DNA from: Bacteroidota bacterium
GTDB lineage: Bacteria > Bacteroidota > Bacteroidia > Flavobacteriales > Flavobacteriaceae
NCBI GenBank assembly: GCA_006227965.1
Contig: SBFL01000344.1
Location: forward strand, 1-10,121
Direction: 5' to 3'
DNA: 10,121 nt
A program made the translations under genes and the position numbers. The notes under the pieces are model-generated. The model did not search any database. It was given only the letters and a program-made list of their open reading frames with translations, and was not told where the DNA came from. This document shows positions 1 through 5,809 of the stretch, one piece after another; the first letter of the stretch is position 1; each line of letters begins with the position of its first letter.

Positions 1-152
1 AAAGCCTTCATGGCTGGCTTTTCAATACCGTTTACGTTTACGAAGGACTGCCGCTCGAGTTTTCATCTCTCCTCTATGGGCTTTCCGTAGTTGGGTTCTA
101 CCTCCTGCTGGGGTGGTGGATGTACCGGAGGAAGATCTTCATCAAAGTCTAG
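1..152 (+). CDS. C-terminal end of a multi-pass membrane protein (partial), possibly DUF5009/NagX-type acyltransferase
   Basis: The reading frame is open from the left edge of the window (first full codon at 3) to a TAG at 150-152, giving 49 visible residues. The tail holds one clear hydrophobic segment (LYGLSVVGFYLLLGWWMY) followed by a basic end, YRRKIFIKV, so the last helix would leave a short positively charged tail, most likely cytoplasmic. Many Bacteroidota proteins of the DUF5009 / heparan-alpha-glucosaminide N-acetyltransferase-like family end in a similar aromatic-helix plus RKKIFIKV tail, which is why I suggest that family; this is recall of a short tail and is weak evidence. The gene runs tail to tail into ribE and shares the palindrome CTAG with its stop codon. 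Its start and catalytic part lie outside the window. Confidence 0.6.
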   Translation, partial: SLHGWLFNTVYVYEGLPLEFSSLLYGLSVVGFYLLLGWWMYRRKIFIKV

Positions 153-742
153 GAAACGTAGCCCTTCAACAGGCGGCCCACATACTTCCCTATCATGTCG
201 AACTCGAGGTTTACGGGGCTCCCGGCCTGATATTGCCCGAACCGGGTATGTTCATAGGTGTAGGGGATGATGGCCACGCTGAAGGTGCCCGGCCCGGAAT
301 CCACGACCGTCAGGCTGACCCCATCCACAGTGATGGAACCTTTCTCGATGGTTACCCTGCCCGGACCACCTTCGTATTCGAAATGGAAAACCCAGCTGCC
401 GTCGGCTTCCTCCACACGGGTACACCGCCCCATCTGGTCGACATGACCCTGCACAAGGTGGCCATCCAGGCGGGCCCCAAGGACCATGGCCCGTTCCAGG
501 TTTACCAGGCTTCCAACCTCGAGGGCGCCCAGGTTGCTCCTCTGAAGGGTCTCATCAATTGCCGTGACCGTGTACTGGTCAGCATCCACAGCCACCACCG
601 TGAGGCAGACGCCGTTGTGGGCAAGGCTCTGATCTACCTTTAGCTCCCGGGCAATGTCAGATTGAATGGTTATATGCAGGTTTCCGCGGTCCTTTTCCAG
701 GCGCGATACTTTCCCCATGGTTTCGATGATTCCGGTAAACAT
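149..742 (-). CDS. ribE: Riboflavin synthase, alpha chain
   Basis: This 197-residue protein should catalyse the last step of vitamin B2 synthesis: two 6,7-dimethyl-8-ribityllumazine molecules give riboflavin plus a pyrimidinedione, in the cytoplasm as a homotrimer. It starts with the family hallmark MFTGIIE. It shows the two tandem lumazine-binding barrels: the first with NGVCLTV at 43-49 (Cys46 matches the catalytic-region Cys of the E. coli enzyme), the second with DGVSLTV at 140-146 and IPYTYEHT at 159-166. The VQGHVD motif at 97-102 lies between them, with His100. Length fits flavobacterial members, slightly shorter than the roughly 210 residues in E. coli. It is divergent from pdxA, with 57 bases between the starts, too short for an FMN riboswitch, so that control is not seen here. 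Other rib genes are not in the window. The symbol is ribE in E. coli usage (also called ribC in older literature). Confidence 0.95.
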   Translation of the reverse strand: MFTGIIETMGKVSRLEKDRGNLHITIQSDIARELKVDQSLAHNGVCLTVVAVDADQYTVTAIDETLQRSNLGALEVGSLVNLERAMVLGARLDGHLVQGHVDQMGRCTRVEEADGSWVFHFEYEGGPGRVTIEKGSITVDGVSLTVVDSGPGTFSVAIIPYTYEHTRFGQYQAGSPVNLEFDMIGKYVGRLLKGYVS

Positions 743-759
743 AGTACGTGGAAATTAAG

Positions 760-767
760 TAATTTTG
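760..767 (+). promoter_or_regulatory. Candidate -7 promoter element for pdxA
   Basis: TAATTTTG matches the Bacteroidota -7 consensus TAnnTTTG completely and lies 32 bases before the pdxA ATG, implying a leader of about 25 bases. A good -33 TTTG is not visible at the expected distance. With the ribE box on the other strand, the two possible start sites would lie within a few bases of each other in a 57-base gap. Confidence 0.4.
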
Positions 768-784
768 GACTTTCAGTTCGCAAA

Positions 785-792
785 CAAAGGTA
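785..792 (-). promoter_or_regulatory. Candidate -7 promoter element for ribE
   Basis: Read on the - strand this is TACCTTTG, a full match to the Bacteroidota -7 consensus TAnnTTTG. It would place the transcript start near 778 and give ribE a leader of about 36 bases. No clear -33 TTTG lies about 19 bases upstream, so the call rests on one box in the right place. Confidence 0.35.
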
Positions 793-799
793 CAACTTC

Positions 800-1879
800 A
801 TGCAGGATACGGAGGAGAATATAAAAGTAGGGATTTCAATTGGCGACCTGAATGGGATAGGCGGGGAGGTAGCCCTGAAGACCTTTGAGGACCCACGGAT
901 GCTTGACTTTTGTACCCCGGTTATTTTTGCCTCCAACAAAACAGTCACCCTCCTTAAAAACCAGTTCGGCCTGGAACTTAAATTTCACGGGATTCCGGAT
1001 GCCGACCAGGCCCTGGAGGGCAAGATAAATGTCGTGAATGTCTGGAAGGATTCCCCCGATATTGAATTCGGAAAGCCGACCAAAGAAGGGGGGGACTATG
1101 CCATCAGGTCCCTTAGGTCAGCCGTTGAGGCGCTGAAAAAGGGAACCGTGGACATCCTTGTAACCGCCCCTATCAACAAAAAGACTGTACAGAGCGAGGA
1201 TTTCAAATTCCCCGGACATACGGATTACCTCGCCCGTGAACTCGGGGGAGAAAGCCTGATGTTCATGGTGACAGACACCCTCAAGGTGGGGCTTCTCACA
1301 GACCATGTGCCGGTTAAGGATGCCCCTGCCCTGATTACCGAAAAGCGGGTTGTGGAAAAGATCAGGGCAATGGAAGGCTCCCTGGTTCGGGATTTTGGTG
1401 TCAGCAAACCCAAAATTGCCGTTTTGGGGATCAATCCCCACAGCGGGGATGAAGGGGTTATAGGAAGGGAGGACGAGGATGTGCTAAAGCCCGCCCTTCA
1501 AAAACTGGGGGAGGACAATCACCTGGTTTTTGGGCCTTATGCGGCAGATACTTTTTTCGCTTCTGACAACTACCTCAATTTTGACGGGGTACTGGCCTGT
1601 TACCACGACCAGGGGCTTATCCCGTTCAAGACCCTCTCCTTCGGGAAAGGCGTGAACTTCACTGCAGGTCTTTCCCGGGTCCGGACGTCCCCGGACCACG
1701 GGACCGCTTTTGATATCGCGGGAAAGGGGGAGGCAAACCCGGACAGTTTCAAAGAGGCCGTTTTCATGGGGATCCGGATTTTCAAAAATCGAACCGAGTA
1801 CCAGGAACTCAACAGGAACCCGCTTAAAAAACACAAACTGAAACGCAGCGGAAAAGCAGGGGCCGGACAGGGGAAATAA
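800..1879 (+). CDS. pdxA: 4-hydroxythreonine-4-phosphate dehydrogenase
   Basis: The 359-residue product should oxidise 4-phosphohydroxy-L-threonine with NAD+; the product decarboxylates and is used by PdxJ to make pyridoxine 5'-phosphate (DXP-dependent vitamin B6 route, cytoplasmic, homodimer). The three divalent-metal histidines of the family are present: His140 in FPGHTDY, His169 in LLTDHVPVKD and His269 in CYHDQGLIPFK. Other signatures are GISIGDLNGIG (11-21), TAPINK (122-127), INPHSGDEG (211-219) and TSPDHGTAFDIAGKG (296-310). The frame is open further upstream to 662, but those codons overlap ribE and read as non-homologous sequence. The ATG at 800 puts GISIGDLNG at the usual distance from the N-terminus; AAAGG at 786-790 could serve as a weak ribosome site. 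The C-terminus carries an extra basic Lys/Gly-rich tail of about 20 residues. pdxJ is not nearby. Confidence 0.95.
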   Translation: MQDTEENIKVGISIGDLNGIGGEVALKTFEDPRMLDFCTPVIFASNKTVTLLKNQFGLELKFHGIPDADQALEGKINVVNVWKDSPDIEFGKPTKEGGDYAIRSLRSAVEALKKGTVDILVTAPINKKTVQSEDFKFPGHTDYLARELGGESLMFMVTDTLKVGLLTDHVPVKDAPALITEKRVVEKIRAMEGSLVRDFGVSKPKIAVLGINPHSGDEGVIGREDEDVLKPALQKLGEDNHLVFGPYAADTFFASDNYLNFDGVLACYHDQGLIPFKTLSFGKGVNFTAGLSRVRTSPDHGTAFDIAGKGEANPDSFKEAVFMGIRIFKNRTEYQELNRNPLKKHKLKRSGKAGAGQGK

Positions 1880-1891
1880 CTGCCCAAATAA

Positions 1892-1921
1892 TTGGGTTTT
1901 AGCAAAAAAAAAGTATCTTTG
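1892..1921 (+). promoter_or_regulatory. Bacteroidota-type promoter for DUF177-rpmF
   Basis: TTG at 1892-1894, then 19 bases, then TATCTTTG at 1914-1921 fits the Bacteroidota housekeeping sigma pattern (TTG/TTTG at -33, TAnnTTTG at -7) in both sequence and spacing. An A-run (1903-1912) lies between the boxes. The start site should fall near 1926-1928, which leaves only about 8-10 bases before the ATG at 1936. It sits between the pdxA stop and the DUF177 gene, so it would separate ribosomal-protein expression from pdxA. Confidence 0.7.
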
Positions 1922-1935
1922 CACGCCCTAAATGT

Positions 1936-2481
1936 ATGGATAAGATGATGAGGCATAAGGAATTCGAAATTCCTTTTTCAGGTCTGAAACAGGGGAAACA
2001 TCATTTTGAATATCAAATTGATCAAACGTTCTTTGACTCTTTTCAGTTCGACGAATTCAACGATTCGGACATCCGTGTAGATGCGTTCCTGAACAAGATC
2101 AACACGATGATGGATCTCGAAATGAAGGCAGAAGACTGGGTAAATCTGGCCTGTGACCTGACGGGAGAGCCTTTCAATCAGCCAATTTCAAGTGAGCTGG
2201 AGCTGGTCATTAAATTCGGGGAGGTTTTTAACGATGAGGACGATGAGATTTTGGTATTGCCCTTTGGGGAACACCAGTTCAACATCGCCCAGTATATTTA
2301 TGAAATGCTGGTGCTCGCCGTTCCTCCAAAGCGGATCCATCCCGGAGTTGCCGATGGCACGCTGAAATCCAAGGCGCTGAAAAAACTGGCAGAATTACAG
2401 CCAAAAGAGGTCAAGGACAGCAAGGAAGAAACCGATCCCCGCTGGGACGCATTAAAGAGTTTACTAACGGACAAAAAATAA
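1936..2481 (+). CDS. DUF177 (YceD-like) protein encoded before rpmF
   Basis: A 181-residue acidic protein of the DUF177/YceD family, which is encoded next to rpmF in many bacteria. In E. coli and plants family members have been linked to 23S rRNA accumulation; the role here is inferred from that. Visible family features are the N-terminal EFEIPFSGLKQGKHHFEYQ (10-28), the single-Cys LACDLTGEPF strand (71-80), an acidic GEVFNDEDDEI patch (95-105), VPPKRIHPG (129-137) and the conserved C-terminal DPRWDALKSLL (167-177). The usual second Cys pair seen in some relatives is absent, so a zinc site is unlikely. Three in-frame ATGs compete: 1936, 1945 and 1948. The last gives an N-terminus (MRHKEFEIPF) most like other flavobacterial members, while 1936 is only about 8-10 bases from the predicted transcript start. 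I keep the longest form. rpmF follows after 9 bases. Confidence 0.88.
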   Translation: MDKMMRHKEFEIPFSGLKQGKHHFEYQIDQTFFDSFQFDEFNDSDIRVDAFLNKINTMMDLEMKAEDWVNLACDLTGEPFNQPISSELELVIKFGEVFNDEDDEILVLPFGEHQFNIAQYIYEMLVLAVPPKRIHPGVADGTLKSKALKKLAELQPKEVKDSKEETDPRWDALKSLLTDKK

Positions 2482-2490
2482 CAGAGCATC

Positions 2491-2688
2491 ATGGCACATC
2501 CTAAGAGAAAAACCTCCAAGACCAGAAGGGATAAGCGTCGTACACATTACAAGGCGACAGCACCAACGCTGGCCAAAGATCCCACCACGGGAGAGATGCA
2601 CCTGTACCACAGGGCTCACTGGCATGAAGGTAAATTGTACTACCGCGGGCAGGTACTGGTTGACAAGACTGAGGAAACGGGCGCTTAA
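2491..2688 (+). CDS. rpmF: 50S ribosomal protein L32 (bL32)
   Basis: The 65-residue basic protein opens with [18 protein letters not shown], the hallmark N-terminus of bL32, and continues with [11 protein letters not shown] and YYRGQVL. bL32 sits near the peptidyl transferase region of the large subunit. This is a zinc-free form: where some bacteria have CxxC pairs, this one has DPTTGE and HLYHRAH, with no Cys in the whole protein. The start follows the DUF177 stop by 9 bases, so both genes must share the promoter at 1892-1921, and a strong intrinsic terminator lies about 20 bases after its stop. Confidence 0.97.
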   Translation: MAHPKRKTSKTRRDKRRTHYKATAPTLAKDPTTGEMHLYHRAHWHEGKLYYRGQVLVDKTEETGA

Positions 2689-2708
2689 ATTCGCCCTAAA
2701 GCACAGGG

Positions 2709-2739
2709 ACTCCCACTTCAAAAAAGTGGGAGTTTTTTT
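2709..2739 (+). terminator. Intrinsic terminator after rpmF
   Basis: A perfect 10-base-pair stem (ACTCCCACTT at 2709-2718 with AAGTGGGAGT at 2724-2733) closes a 5-base loop and runs directly into seven T residues (2733-2739). This is a textbook factor-independent terminator ending the DUF177-rpmF transcript. It means fabH needs its own promoter or read-through. Confidence 0.92.
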
Positions 2740-2756
2740 ATGAGTGCCTATTTTCA

Positions 2757-2771
2757 AAAATCCCTGATTTT
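2757..2771. repeat. Small inverted repeat between rpmF and fabH
   Basis: AAAATC (2757-2762) and GATTTT (2766-2771) form a 6-base-pair stem with a 3-base loop. It is A/T-rich and weak on its own, but lies directly before a longer inverted repeat in the same gene-free interval. Confidence 0.4.
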
Positions 2772-2777
2772 GGGAAG

Positions 2778-2811
2778 AAAGTCGTGGAAAATCCTTAATT
2801 TTCACGACTTT
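2778..2811. repeat. Inverted repeat in the fabH leader, possible operator or attenuator
   Basis: AAAGTCGTG-G-AAAAT (2778-2792) pairs with ATTTTCACGACTTT (2798-2811): 14 base pairs with one bulged G and a 5-base loop. The right arm ends in a short T-run, so it could act as a second weak terminator. As double-stranded DNA it could also be a binding site for a dimeric regulator of the fabH-accBC genes. It overlaps TAATTTTC (2796-2803), one base short of a -7 box. Which role holds cannot be decided from the sequence. Confidence 0.55.
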
Positions 2812-2853
2812 TGAAGCAATTTCCAGGGGTTCTTCTACAAAACCTTCATTGAA

Positions 2854-3852
2854 ATGAACAGGATAACAGCAGCGATTACCGCTGTAGGGGCATATGTTCC
2901 GGACTACCGGCTTACCAATGCTGTCCTTGAAACCATGGTAGACACCAATGACGAGTGGATCACCACGCGGACCGGGATCAAGGAGCGAAGAATTCTCAAA
3001 GACAAGGACAAAGGAACCTCTTATTTGGCAATCAGGGCTGCTGAGGACCTGATTAAAAAGAACAATATCGATCCGGCCGAGATCGACCTGGTGCTGCTCG
3101 GGACAGCCACACCTGACATGCCCGTGGCGTCTACGGCAGTTTATGTGGCCTCGGAGATCGGAGCTGTAAATGCCTTTGCCTATGATCTTCAGGCTGCCTG
3201 TTCCAACTTTCTTTACGGAATGTCCACAGCTGCCAGATATATCGAATCGGGCCGGTACAAGAAAGTATTGCTGATCGGGGCGGATAAGATGTCTTCCATA
3301 ATCGATTATACGGACCGCACGACCTGTATTATTTTTGGGGATGGGGCCGGCGCCGTCCTTTTTGAGCCTTCTGAAGAGGGCTTCGGACTGATAGATGAAT
3401 ACCTCAGGTCAGACGGATCGGGGAGGCAGTTCCTGAAAATAGAGGCCGGGGGGTCGCTTATGCCGCCGACGGAAGAAACCGTTCGGCAGAAAAAACACTT
3501 CGTCTTTCAGGACGGAAAATCCGTCTTTAAGTTCGCGGTGTCCAACATGGCGGATGTGGCTGCCAAAATCATGGAGCGCAACAACCTTTCCCATGAAGAC
3601 GTCCACTGGCTGGTACCGCATCAGGCCAACAAGCGCATCATCAGCGCCACGGCAAACCGGATGGGGCTGGACCCTTCTAAGGTGATGATGAATATCGAGA
3701 AATACGGAAATACTACCTCGGCAACTTTGCCGCTACTCCTCCACGATTACCAAAAGCAACTCAAAAAAGGGGACAACCTCGTTTTTGCAGCTTTCGGAGG
3801 TGGATTTACCTGGGGGGCCATATATTTGAAATGGGCCTATGACCCTAAATAA
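2854..3852 (+). CDS. fabH: Beta-ketoacyl-ACP synthase III
   Basis: This 332-residue thiolase-fold enzyme should start type II fatty acid synthesis by condensing an acyl-CoA primer with malonyl-ACP. The catalytic triad is intact: Cys116 in DLQAACSNFLYG, His256 in VPHQANKRI and Asn286 in EKYGNTTSATLP. Other family landmarks are DEWITTRTGIKERR (33-46), ATPDMPVAST (85-94) and FGDGAGAVLFE (161-171). Length is typical. The N-terminus MNRITAAITAVGAYVPDY is in the usual register, supporting this ATG. In Bacteroidota such enzymes often take branched primers such as isobutyryl- or isovaleryl-CoA, giving iso fatty acids; that is family inference, not visible here. accB follows after 22 bases, so the two are very likely co-transcribed. 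Many genomes carry more than one fabH copy. Confidence 0.95.
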   Translation: MNRITAAITAVGAYVPDYRLTNAVLETMVDTNDEWITTRTGIKERRILKDKDKGTSYLAIRAAEDLIKKNNIDPAEIDLVLLGTATPDMPVASTAVYVASEIGAVNAFAYDLQAACSNFLYGMSTAARYIESGRYKKVLLIGADKMSSIIDYTDRTTCIIFGDGAGAVLFEPSEEGFGLIDEYLRSDGSGRQFLKIEAGGSLMPPTEETVRQKKHFVFQDGKSVFKFAVSNMADVAAKIMERNNLSHEDVHWLVPHQANKRIISATANRMGLDPSKVMMNIEKYGNTTSATLPLLLHDYQKQLKKGDNLVFAAFGGGFTWGAIYLKWAYDPK

Positions 3853-3874
3853 AGCAACTAACAAAACCTGAAGC

Positions 3875-4363
3875 ATGGATATTAAAGAAATTCAAAGCCT
3901 CATCAAGTTCGTGGCCAGATCCGGGGCCAGCGAGGTGAAACTTGAAACGGATGACATAAAGATCACTATTCGCACGGGCCCCTCGGGAAGCACATCTGAG
4001 ACCACCTATGTGCAACAGATTCCCGTCCAGGCTCAGCCTGTGGCCCAACCTTCTCCGCAGCAGGCTCCGGCGGCTTCACAGTCAGCCCAGGAGGACCCTA
4101 AAAAGGACAGCGACGATTCCAAATACATCACCATCAAGTCTCCGATCATAGGGACCTTTTACCGCAAGCCATCTCCGGACAAGCCAGCCTTTGTAGAGGT
4201 GGGGGATACCATTGGCAAAGGGGACGTACTTTGTGTGATCGAGGCGATGAAACTCTTTAACGACATCGAATCCGAAGTATCCGGAAAGATCGTGAAAGTA
4301 TTGGTAGAGGATTCTTCTCCGGTGGAATTTGATCAGCCATTGTTTTTGGTCGACCCTTCCTGA
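3875..4363 (+). CDS. accB: Biotin carboxyl carrier protein of acetyl-CoA carboxylase
   Basis: The 162-residue protein carries biotin between the biotin carboxylase and the carboxyltransferase of acetyl-CoA carboxylase. The biotinylation motif EAMKLFNDI places the modified lysine at Lys126, about 35 residues from the C-terminus as the family expects. The order is: a short N-terminal domain (MDIKEIQSLIKFVARSG, 1-17), a flexible Pro/Gln/Ala linker with repeated PVAQP/PQQAP units (about 50-72), an acidic/Lys segment (73-83) and the biotinyl beta-barrel (84-162; ITIKSPIIGTFYR opens it). It lies 22 bases after fabH and 51 bases before accC. Its stop codon is inside an inverted repeat. Confidence 0.96.
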   Translation: MDIKEIQSLIKFVARSGASEVKLETDDIKITIRTGPSGSTSETTYVQQIPVQAQPVAQPSPQQAPAASQSAQEDPKKDSDDSKYITIKSPIIGTFYRKPSPDKPAFVEVGDTIGKGDVLCVIEAMKLFNDIESEVSGKIVKVLVEDSSPVEFDQPLFLVDPS

Positions 4364-4379
4364 CACGGATAATGTCAGG
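4359..4379. repeat. Inverted repeat spanning the accB stop codon
   Basis: CCTGACA (4359-4365) and TGTCAGG (4373-4379) form a perfect 7-base-pair stem with a 7-base loop. The left arm contains the accB stop TGA (4361-4363). No T-run follows, so it is not a classical terminator. A mild attenuator, RNA-processing or RNA-stability element between accB and accC is possible. Confidence 0.5.
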
Positions 4380-4414
4380 CGAAACCAATACCTAAACTGC
4401 CAAGAAGAAGCACC

Positions 4415-5770
4415 ATGTTCAAGAAAATACTGATTGCCAATCGCGGAGAGATCGCGATGCGTATTATCCGGACCTGTAAGGAAATGGGCATCAAGTCCGT
4501 TGCGGTATATTCCAAAGCCGACGAGGAGAGCCTGCATGTCCGGTTTGCCGATGAAGCCGTTTGTATTGGCCCGGCACCCAGTTCGGAATCCTACCTGAAG
4601 ATACCCAACATCATCGCAGCGGCTGAAATCACCAACGCTGATGCCATCCATCCCGGATATGGGTTTCTTTCTGAGAACTCGAAGTTTTCTCGGATTTGTG
4701 CCGAACACGACATCAAGTTCATCGGTGCCACCGGGGATCAGATAGACAAGATGGGAGACAAGGCTTCGGCCAAGGCCACCATGAAAGAGGCTGGGGTCCC
4801 CACCATTCCGGGGTCTGATGGAATCCTCAAGGACCTGAACGAGGCTAAGAAAGTAGCTGCCAAGATGGGGTACCCCGTAATGATCAAGGCAACAGCCGGG
4901 GGCGGTGGTAAAGGGATGCGCGCCATTTGGAGGGAGGAAGACCTGGAGAAAAATTACGATAGCGCGGTCAAGGAGGCAGAAGCTGCCTTTGGCAACGGGG
5001 GCATGTACATGGAAAAACTCATAGAAGAACCCCGCCATATTGAAATTCAGATCATCGGAGATCAGTATGGAAAGGCCTGCCACCTGTCTGAGCGGGACTG
5101 CTCCATCCAGCGCCGCCACCAAAAGCTTACGGAGGAAACACCTTCCCCGTTTATGACCGACAAACTCAGGGAGGAAATGGGCCGGGCGGCCATTCGGGCC
5201 GCAGAATATATAAAGTACGAAGGGGCTGGGACCGTTGAGTTCCTGGTAGACAAGCACCGCAACTTTTACTTTATGGAAATGAACACAAGGATTCAGGTGG
5301 AACACCCGATTACAGAACAGGTGATCGATTACGACCTGATCCGGGAACAAATTCTTGTCGCCGGCGGGGTGCCTATTTCAGGCAAAAACTACGTGCCCAA
5401 GCTGCATTCGATCGAATGCAGGATCAATGCGGAGGATCCCTACAACGACTTCCGGCCTTCTCCAGGTAAGATTACCACCCTGCATACTCCTGGAGGTCAC
5501 GGGGTTCGCCTCGACACCCACGTATACAGTGGGTATGTGATCCCGCCCAATTACGATTCCATGATTGCAAAACTGATCACAACGGCCCAGACCCGTGAGG
5601 AGGCGATCAACAAAATGAGGCGGGCGCTTGATGAGTTTTTTATCGAGGGGGTTAAAACAACGATCCCGTTCCATCAGCAATTGATGGACCATCCGGATTA
5701 CCTGGCTGGGAACTACACCACCAAATTCATGGAAGATTTTAAGATGCAGCCGGCCCGGGAGGTTTCCTGA
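4415..5770 (+). CDS. accC: Biotin carboxylase subunit of acetyl-CoA carboxylase
   Basis: A 451-residue ATP-grasp enzyme that uses ATP and bicarbonate to carboxylate the biotin on AccB, the first half of malonyl-CoA synthesis. The N-terminal biotin-carboxylase domain starts [17 protein letters not shown]. The ATP-binding glycine loop AGGGGKGMR is at 161-169 (Lys166 lies in it). Catalytic and metal residues line up with E. coli AccC: Lys237, Glu275, Glu288, Asn290, Arg292, Glu296 and Arg336, in the segments [27 protein letters not shown] and ECRINAEDP. Length matches the stand-alone subunit (about 450), so there is no fused AccB or carboxyltransferase domain. accA and accD are not in the window, as is common. 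No terminator is visible after it, and the next gene starts 39 bases on, so read-through is possible. Confidence 0.97.
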   Translation: MFKKILIANRGEIAMRIIRTCKEMGIKSVAVYSKADEESLHVRFADEAVCIGPAPSSESYLKIPNIIAAAEITNADAIHPGYGFLSENSKFSRICAEHDIKFIGATGDQIDKMGDKASAKATMKEAGVPTIPGSDGILKDLNEAKKVAAKMGYPVMIKATAGGGGKGMRAIWREEDLEKNYDSAVKEAEAAFGNGGMYMEKLIEEPRHIEIQIIGDQYGKACHLSERDCSIQRRHQKLTEETPSPFMTDKLREEMGRAAIRAAEYIKYEGAGTVEFLVDKHRNFYFMEMNTRIQVEHPITEQVIDYDLIREQILVAGGVPISGKNYVPKLHSIECRINAEDPYNDFRPSPGKITTLHTPGGHGVRLDTHVYSGYVIPPNYDSMIAKLITTAQTREEAINKMRRALDEFFIEGVKTTIPFHQQLMDHPDYLAGNYTTKFMEDFKMQPAREVS

Positions 5771-5809
5771 CCGATGCTGTATCACGACTGAACGCCTAAT
5801 ATTTCCCGC

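Noticed and set aside
113..643. 176-codon open frame on the + strand opposite ribE
   Set aside because: It is antisense to a clear riboflavin synthase and has no domain of its own; its first codons overlap the end of the membrane-protein gene.
662..799. Upstream extension of pdxA to an earlier ATG
   Set aside because: The extra 46 residues overlap ribE on the other strand and do not resemble any PdxA N-terminus; ATG 800 gives the normal register.
743..799. FMN riboswitch before ribE
   Set aside because: An RFN element needs well over 100 bases and its conserved stems; the gap has only 57 bases and none of the motifs.
4082..5350. 422-codon open frame on the - strand opposite accB/accC
   Set aside because: Its length is notable, but it lies wholly against two strongly conserved genes, has no recognisable domain, and its sequence (runs of Phe/His/Leu, out-of-register fragments) looks like the complement of accC codons. 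It is best explained as a shadow frame from codon bias.
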